From NCBI GenBank assembly GCA_027057815.1, contig JALURD010000173.1, positions 1 to 10,385 on the forward strand: a DNA stretch of 10,385 nucleotides, read 5' to 3'. Both the position numbers and the translations under genes were made by a program. The stretch comes from Acidilobaceae archaeon (GTDB taxonomy: Archaea; Thermoproteota; Thermoprotei_A; Sulfolobales; Acidilobaceae). The notes under the pieces are model-generated. The model ran no database searches and had not been told where the DNA came from. It was given only the letters and a program-made list of their open reading frames with translations. Below are positions 5,994 through 10,385 of the stretch, piece by piece. Position 1 is the stretch's first letter; each line of letters begins with the position of its first letter.

Positions 5994-7772
5994 CTAGCTG
6001 CTAAGGAGATGTTTTTCTATAAATTTCAGGGCCTCCGTGTAGACGCGCACTCTATTCTCAACCTTAACTATACCGTGGCCTTCATCCTCTAGCCGGATGT
6101 ACTTGACCGGAACACCCCGGGATTTGAGTGCTTCCACTATCTGTTCGGCCTCGGTCACCGGAACCCTCGGATCCCTGGCTCCATGGACTACCATTAGCGG
6201 GGCCCTTATTTTATGGGCATGAGCAATCGGGCTTAGCTGAATCATTATGTCATAATGCTCCTTGGGGTCCCCGTACTCTGGGATCCTGTAGCGCCTCCTG
6301 TATGGACTCGTGTTCCTTATGAACGTTACCAGGTTAACTATCCCGACTATCTCTACTCCGCACTTCCAGACATCAGGGTAGAGAGCCATACTCATGAGGG
6401 TGAGGTAGCCACCGTAGCTGCCTCCCATAACGCAGAGCCTTTCTGGATCGGCGAGGCCCTCCTCAACCGCGTGCTTCACCGCATAGTACACGTCTTTCAC
6501 TGCATCGCCTCTCTTCTCCACGTCATCTAAATGCACGAACGTCTTTCCGTAACCCGTCGAGCCTCTGAAGTTTGGTGCAAAAACCGCTACCCCCATAGCT
6601 AGGATCGCCTGCTGCAAGGGATTGAAGAGGGGCCTAGACTGGCTCTCCGGACCTCCATGTAGCCAGACTACCGCTGGAGGGGAATCTCTTGCCGTGATCT
6701 TCGGCTTATAGTAGAGAGCGTGTATCCTTAAGCCGTCAAATGACTCATAGTAGAAGTCCGTGGGCTCGACCAGATTGTCCTCCAGGCCCAGCTTAGTAGT
6801 CCAAGTTAGCCTCTCTACGCTGACGGAGAACAAGTATACCTCTGCCCCTTCTCGTGGGCTCGAAGCTGATACGAGGGCCATCCTCCCGCCTGGCAGTGGG
6901 TCTATGGAGGTTACCACCCACCTTTGTTTTAGGGATGTCACGTGCTCTACTCGCGTGTCCTTTATGAGTAGCCTGTATAACGTGCTTGACCCGGATTCGT
7001 TGACGGAGGCATATAGATACCCGTCCCTGTAGGCTATAACCTCTACGTCCCAGCCCGGATCGAATACCTTGATCTTATCGCCCGTCTCCAGGTTCATTAG
7101 GTATATGGAGGCCCACTCGCCGCCTTCGTTTGAGACGTAGGCCATCCAGCCGCCTCCCACATAGCACGGGTTATAGTTCAGGGCTTCGTCTCTATGACCG
7201 GTCAGGACCCTCACACTGCCGGACTCTGGGTCTACTAGGAGAATATCACTGTCCAGGTTGGTGTTCCTTCTCACGACTAGGAGCCCGTAGGGCGTCCACT
7301 CCTCAACAATGTTAATGCCCTCGCCTTTGGCTACCCTTATGGTCTCCCCTGATTCTACGTTGTAAACGTATACATCAAAGTCCACATTGTTCCTCTTGTT
7401 ACTCGTGAATGACAGCCTCGTCCCACCGGGGTCCCACGCTCCAAGCAGGTTTATCGAGCCGTCTTCCCCAGAGACTAGCCTGAGGCCTTCACTACTAAGC
7501 ACGTAGATGGACCACTTCTCATCCCCGGCCCTGTCGCTGGTAAAGGCGATCATTCCATTGGGTGAGATTCTGTAGTCGCCTATACGCTCGTGCCACGGTA
7601 TGACCAAGTCGTGCCTGAAACCGCGAGAGCCCGGGCAGGCTTTCCATAGCTGCGGCTTCCCTGTCAAGTCGGACAGGTAGAATAAGCAGTTATCTGAGGG
7701 TGAGTACTTGGCGTTCCAGGAGCTTCTAGCCGCTAAGAGCTTCCTTACCAGGAGCTCCCTGGCATCCCACAA
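5994..7772 (-). CDS. S9 family serine peptidase (prolyl oligopeptidase/acylaminoacyl-peptidase type)
   Basis: A 592-aa cytoplasmic peptidase that should cleave short peptides or N-acylated aminoacyl residues. The N-terminal part (about 20-335) is a beta-propeller with recurring blades such as DYRISPNGMIAFTSDRAG (66-83) and AWDPGGTRLSFTSNKR (112-127). The alpha/beta hydrolase domain (about 340-590) has the oxyanion motif HGGPE (372-376) and the triad Ser452 in GGSYGG, Asp534 in HGARDPRVP and His566 in EGHGI, so it should be active. There is no signal peptide. The start is TTG at 7772, with GGTG 10 nt before it and no in-frame ATG upstream. It begins 39 bp after the transporter stop, in the same frame and without an obvious promoter in the gap, which points to one transcription unit. 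A role in peptide breakdown for amino-acid catabolism is inferred. Confidence 0.93.
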   Translation of the reverse strand: MWDARELLVRKLLAARSSWNAKYSPSDNCLFYLSDLTGKPQLWKACPGSRGFRHDLVIPWHERIGDYRISPNGMIAFTSDRAGDEKWSIYVLSSEGLRLVSGEDGSINLLGAWDPGGTRLSFTSNKRNNVDFDVYVYNVESGETIRVAKGEGINIVEEWTPYGLLVVRRNTNLDSDILLVDPESGSVRVLTGHRDEALNYNPCYVGGGWMAYVSNEGGEWASIYLMNLETGDKIKVFDPGWDVEVIAYRDGYLYASVNESGSSTLYRLLIKDTRVEHVTSLKQRWVVTSIDPLPGGRMALVSASSPREGAEVYLFSVSVERLTWTTKLGLEDNLVEPTDFYYESFDGLRIHALYYKPKITARDSPPAVVWLHGGPESQSRPLFNPLQQAILAMGVAVFAPNFRGSTGYGKTFVHLDDVEKRGDAVKDVYYAVKHAVEEGLADPERLCVMGGSYGGYLTLMSMALYPDVWKCGVEIVGIVNLVTFIRNTSPYRRRYRIPEYGDPKEHYDIMIQLSPIAHAHKIRAPLMVVHGARDPRVPVTEAEQIVEALKSRGVPVKYIRLEDEGHGIVKVENRVRVYTEALKFIEKHLLSS

Positions 7773-7811
7773 GTCTTCAACACACCCTAGGGGATTGAAG
7801 CGCTGAAGGGG

Positions 7812-9104
7812 TTAAGTAGCGACTCCCCATACCGGGAGTGTTATGATGAAGTGTATAGCCATTGACGCTAAAGCGTATGGAACTGTAATCTTTAGTATGC
7901 TCCTCGCAGGTATCTTCCTTCCCGCCTTCTCCTCGGCGATTGTTAATGCAACGTAGAGTGCAGGCGCAGCTGCTACGGTTGCGTTGCTGCCCAGGGTCGC
8001 GCTCCAGGCCATGCCCCAGTAGACTCCCCAATGCGTTATACCCGTGATGTCCATGGCATCCCTTGCTATATATAGGAATACCAGGAGTAGGGCATCATGC
8101 TCGACTATCATGGAGAGAAGGCCGGCCACCCAGTAGAAGACTGTGTAAGCTTCGAGAGGCCCGGCCATAAGGGCGTCTGTGAGCCTCCTGGCAATATCCT
8201 CGAGGAGGCCTGCCTCCTCTAAGCCCCCTACAAGGCTGAAGAGGCCTGCGTAGAACATGAGTGCCCTCCACTCTACATGCTTGAGTGCATCCTCAAAGCC
8301 TGGGAGGGGCCTTCCTGCCCTTCTGAGGATCTCTATTATCAGAGCCGTCGCGGTCGCACCAGCTATTGTTATGAAGCCTAGTGGGTAGCCCAGCAAGGGC
8401 CTCAACGCCATGCCCACAACTGTTGCTATAAAGCCCCCTATCGAAATCCAGGCCGTGAGCCCCAACCTAGGCTTCTCCATCCCCTCCGGCACACTTGCAG
8501 TATCGCTTTTTGTGAGCAGTCTTGCGAAGATCAAAGTGACTATTATGAATGTGACTGTTAAGAGTGGGAAGCTGCTAGGCCTCCCCATGAACACGATGAA
8601 GTCCATGAACTCCATCCCTACGACTGAGTGCAGGAGCTGTGGAGGCAGGTCACCCATCAGAAGCGCGGTGCCCATGAAGTTAGCGGACAGCCCTACCATC
8701 ATGACTGGAGGGAGGGGGTCACGGCGAGCCTTAACCGCGACTTCCGCTACAAGGCTTCCAAGGAGGAGTATGACTAACACGTTGTCAACAAACATGGATA
8801 GGAACCCTGAGAGTATACTCATTAACACTATGAAGCCCGCGTAGCTCCTAGTCTTCCCTGCAGCCCACGCTGCGATATATTCGGGGATCCTCGCTTCAAC
8901 CATGTAGCCTGTAATCACCCACATTCCTAACAGTATCATTATCACGTTCCAGTCCACGGCGTTGAATGCGTCAATGACCGGATAGCCAGCCAGGATAATC
9001 ATGGCTACAATGCCAGCTAGCACGGCTACAGTCTCGTCTACGACCCTAGATATAACGGCGGCAATTGCTACTAGGAACACAGCGAGTGTTACGACTTGAT
9101 CCAC
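7812..9104 (-). CDS. ArsB/NhaD-type ion transporter (IT superfamily permease)
   Basis: A multi-pass membrane protein of the ArsB/NhaD/SLC13-like ion transporter superfamily, about 430 aa with some 11-12 hydrophobic segments. Family motifs are VDWNVIMILLGMWVITG (50-66), MFVDNVLVILLL (104-115), a GDLPPQL segment at 151-157 in place of the usual GDPPN, VEWRALMFYAGLFSLVGGLE (277-296), and LGSNATVAAAP (371-381). The second DN motif, usually VDNIP, reads VEHDALL here (334-340). Substrate could be Na+/H+, arsenite, a dicarboxylate or another anion. The frame opens at GTG 9173 and also has ATG 9161. I chose GTG 9104 because GGTG lies 9 nt before it, a TATA-like box at 9160-9165 would start transcription downstream of the longer starts, and the shorter protein begins just before the first membrane segment, as is usual. 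It is followed by the S9 peptidase. Confidence 0.82.
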   Translation of the reverse strand: MDQVVTLAVFLVAIAAVISRVVDETVAVLAGIVAMIILAGYPVIDAFNAVDWNVIMILLGMWVITGYMVEARIPEYIAAWAAGKTRSYAGFIVLMSILSGFLSMFVDNVLVILLLGSLVAEVAVKARRDPLPPVMMVGLSANFMGTALLMGDLPPQLLHSVVGMEFMDFIVFMGRPSSFPLLTVTFIIVTLIFARLLTKSDTASVPEGMEKPRLGLTAWISIGGFIATVVGMALRPLLGYPLGFITIAGATATALIIEILRRAGRPLPGFEDALKHVEWRALMFYAGLFSLVGGLEEAGLLEDIARRLTDALMAGPLEAYTVFYWVAGLLSMIVEHDALLLVFLYIARDAMDITGITHWGVYWGMAWSATLGSNATVAAAPALYVALTIAEEKAGRKIPARSILKITVPYALASMAIHFIITLPVWGVAT

Positions 9105-9159
9105 AGCCCCGTTCACCGCCTCTATAGGCCACGGTTGATGGTGGCATGGGTAATGAGCC

Positions 9160-9166
9160 ATAAAAG
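9160..9166. promoter_or_regulatory. TATA-like element between divergent transporter and ABC genes
   Basis: ATAAAAG on the plus strand (CTTTTAT on the minus) is the only clear AT-rich core in the short divergent region. On the plus strand it would start transcription near 9188, ahead of the ABC gene. On the minus strand it would start near 9137, ahead of the GTG at 9104. One element may serve either or both directions. Confidence 0.4.
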
Positions 9167-9207
9167 CATGCACTCCCAGCTAAGCATTCTACGGCTGCAA
9201 GGCTTGC

Positions 9208-10239
9208 ATGGCTTCGGGATTTGGGGATCGGTGGATGCATCCTGCTATTGAGGTTAGAGATCTGGTTAAGAAGTATAGGATCAGGGTCAGAGGACTGCTG
9301 AGGAGGAGATACGAGGAAATCGAAGCTCTTAGGGGGTTATCGTTTAAAGTTGATTACGGAGAGGTCTACGGGCTCCTCGGCCCAAACGGTGCAGGAAAGA
9401 CCACTGCTGTCAAGATAATTTCAACGCTGCTCCTCCCCGACTCAGGGGAAGCCTTCGTCTGCGGTTATAGCAGCATCCGGGAGCCCTACAAGGTCAGAGA
9501 GTGCCTGGGTGTCATGCTGAGCGTTGAGAGGGGTTTCTTCTGGAAACTCACGGGCATAGAGAATCTCAGGTACTTCGGGACACTTTATGGGATCCCCCGT
9601 GGCGAGCTTGAAGAGAGGATCAGGATGGCTGCAGAGCTAACGGGACTCTACGAGGTTGGAGCCGACCAGAGGAGATTCGAGGACATGAGTCTTGGAATGA
9701 AGGCTAGGCTGGCGCTGGCGAGGGCGCTTCTGAGGGATCCACGAGTTTTAGTCCTTGACGAACCCACGCTTGGACTTGATCCACCTAGTGCTCGAAGAAT
9801 AAGGTCTCTAGTTAAGGAGCTTGCGGGAAAAGGTCGAGGGATCCTGCTCACAACACACAACATGTTCGAGGCCGAGATGGTCTGCGACAGGATAGGCATT
9901 ATAGTGAAGGGGAGGATTGTGGCTGAGGGCACACCCGGAGAGCTTAAGGCTAGGGTTAAGGGGAAGAGCAGCGTGGTCGTCCTTCTCAGGGGTCCGAGGG
10001 AAAGGGTTGAAGTGATAGCCGATGCTGCGAGGAGTGAGCTAGGGGTCTCAGCCTCGCTCACCGACGAAGCCTCAACAGGCCATCACCGCCTCAGGCTCGT
10101 GTGTGACCCAGAGTCCACAGGCAGGGTCTCGGCGTGGATTGTTGAGAAGGCTTTCACTCTAGGGGTGAGAGTCGTTGAGTGGAGAGTCGAAGAGCCCACG
10201 CTCGAGGATGTCTTCGTCGAGGTTGCAGGGCGCGCTTAG
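9208..10239 (+). CDS. ABC-2 type exporter ATP-binding protein
   Basis: Cytoplasmic ATPase subunit of an ABC-2 (DrrA/NatA-like) export system, 343 aa. It has Walker A GPNGAGKTT (58-66), the signature MSLGMKAR (160-167, the SLGM variant usual in this branch), Walker B VLVLDEPTLGLDP (180-192) with Glu185, and His217 in LTTHNMFEAE. The Q-loop region reads GVMLSVERGFFW (101-112), without the usual glutamine. A C-terminal extension (about 250-343) ends in EEPTLEDVFVEV (328-339), typical of ABC-2 ATPases. A basic stretch RGLLRRRYEE (28-37) lies before the first core strand. The start may be ATG 9208 or the in-frame ATG 9235 (residue 10), which would begin just before IEVRDLVKKY; neither has a good SD. 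The permease gene overlaps its 3' end. The substrate (drug, lipid, polysaccharide or peptide) is not shown. Confidence 0.93.
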   Translation: MASGFGDRWMHPAIEVRDLVKKYRIRVRGLLRRRYEEIEALRGLSFKVDYGEVYGLLGPNGAGKTTAVKIISTLLLPDSGEAFVCGYSSIREPYKVRECLGVMLSVERGFFWKLTGIENLRYFGTLYGIPRGELEERIRMAAELTGLYEVGADQRRFEDMSLGMKARLALARALLRDPRVLVLDEPTLGLDPPSARRIRSLVKELAGKGRGILLTTHNMFEAEMVCDRIGIIVKGRIVAEGTPGELKARVKGKSSVVVLLRGPRERVEVIADAARSELGVSASLTDEASTGHHRLRLVCDPESTGRVSAWIVEKAFTLGVRVVEWRVEEPTLEDVFVEVAGRA

Positions 10240-10385
10240 GAGGGCCGCTGCGATAGCCAGGGCTCAGGCCCAGCTCACCCTTTACTGGTATAAAGAGAAT
10301 AAGCTAATGCTGTTCCTTCAGATAGCCTGGCCTTATATGACTGTATTCATAGTCCTCGGCCTGGGGTCGGCCTACGGTAGCATGG
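10208..10385 (+). CDS. ABC-2 type permease (5' part only)
   Basis: The first 59 residues of the likely membrane partner of the preceding ATPase, cut by the window's right edge. The frame starts at ATG 10208 and overlaps the ATPase gene by 32 bp; TTG 10223 is an alternative start. It opens with a basic, Ala-rich segment (QGALRRAAAIARAQAQLTL, 7-25), then YWYKENK and a hydrophobic stretch from about 33 to 53 containing AWPYMTVFIVLGLG (40-53). That is how ABC-2 permeases usually begin: an amphipathic N-terminal helix, then the first membrane helix with a WP pair. Overlap with a +1 shift suggests translational coupling, so the two subunits are made in proportion. Confidence 0.8.
   Translation, partial: MSSSRLQGALRRAAAIARAQAQLTLYWYKENKLMLFLQIAWPYMTVFIVLGLGSAYGSM

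Noticed and set aside
7777..8031. 84-codon frame on the minus strand overlapping the transporter 3' end
   Set aside because: It is in a different frame from the transporter, whose conserved C-terminal motifs occupy the same DNA; the translation resembles no known family.
8410..8844. 144-codon open frame on the plus strand
   Set aside because: Antisense to the transporter gene, with low-complexity Thr/Ser/Met-rich translation produced by codons of membrane segments.
9648..10061. 137-codon open frame on the minus strand
   Set aside because: Antisense to the ABC ATPase through its Walker B and H-loop region; no independent coding features.

Overview
The window looks like chromosomal DNA of a hyperthermophilic or thermophilic crenarchaeon (Thermoproteota), most likely of the Desulfurococcales/Pyrodictiaceae/Aeropyrum type. 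The reasons are archaeal TATA boxes about 25 bp before presumed transcript starts, Shine-Dalgarno cores of the GGTG type, heavy use of AGG/AGA and ATA codons, a very high share of TTG and GTG starts, and archaeal protein families (AbrB-PhoU regulator, AidB-like acyl-CoA dehydrogenase, S9 acylaminoacyl-peptidase type enzyme). The species cannot be fixed from sequence reading alone. No rRNA, convincing tRNA, CRISPR array or insertion sequence was seen.

Layout. 1-678 (-) is an NfsA/FRP-like nitroreductase cut by the left edge. It is divergent from a 560-aa AidB-like acyl-CoA dehydrogenase (786-2468, +), and a 107-bp gap carries promoters for both. After a short convergent gap comes an AbrB-PhoU phosphate-type regulator (2654-3673, -). 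A 445-bp gene-free stretch follows (3674-4118). It is the most structure-rich non-coding part of the window, with perfect dyads near the PhoU promoter and a 9-bp stem enclosing smaller hairpins. Next on the minus strand are a D-2-hydroxyacid dehydrogenase (4119-5138), an AIM24-family protein (5252-5920), an S9 serine peptidase (5994-7772) and an ArsB/NhaD-type membrane transporter (7812 to about 9104). The transporter and peptidase are only 39 bp apart and are probably one transcription unit; the next two genes appear to have their own promoters. Divergent from the transporter is an ABC-2 exporter ATPase (9208-10239, +), whose 3' end overlaps the start of its membrane permease (from 10208, cut by the right edge).

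How the genes work together. The clearest functional units are the ABC ATPase with its permease, and the transporter-peptidase pair. The other genes look like independent housekeeping or catabolic loci: flavin-dependent redox enzymes, a 2-hydroxyacid dehydrogenase, a regulator. I do not see a clearly new multi-gene system. The items most worth a second look are the regulatory/structured gap at 3674-4118, the altered second ion-site motif of the transporter, and the uniform GGTG plus non-ATG start signals.
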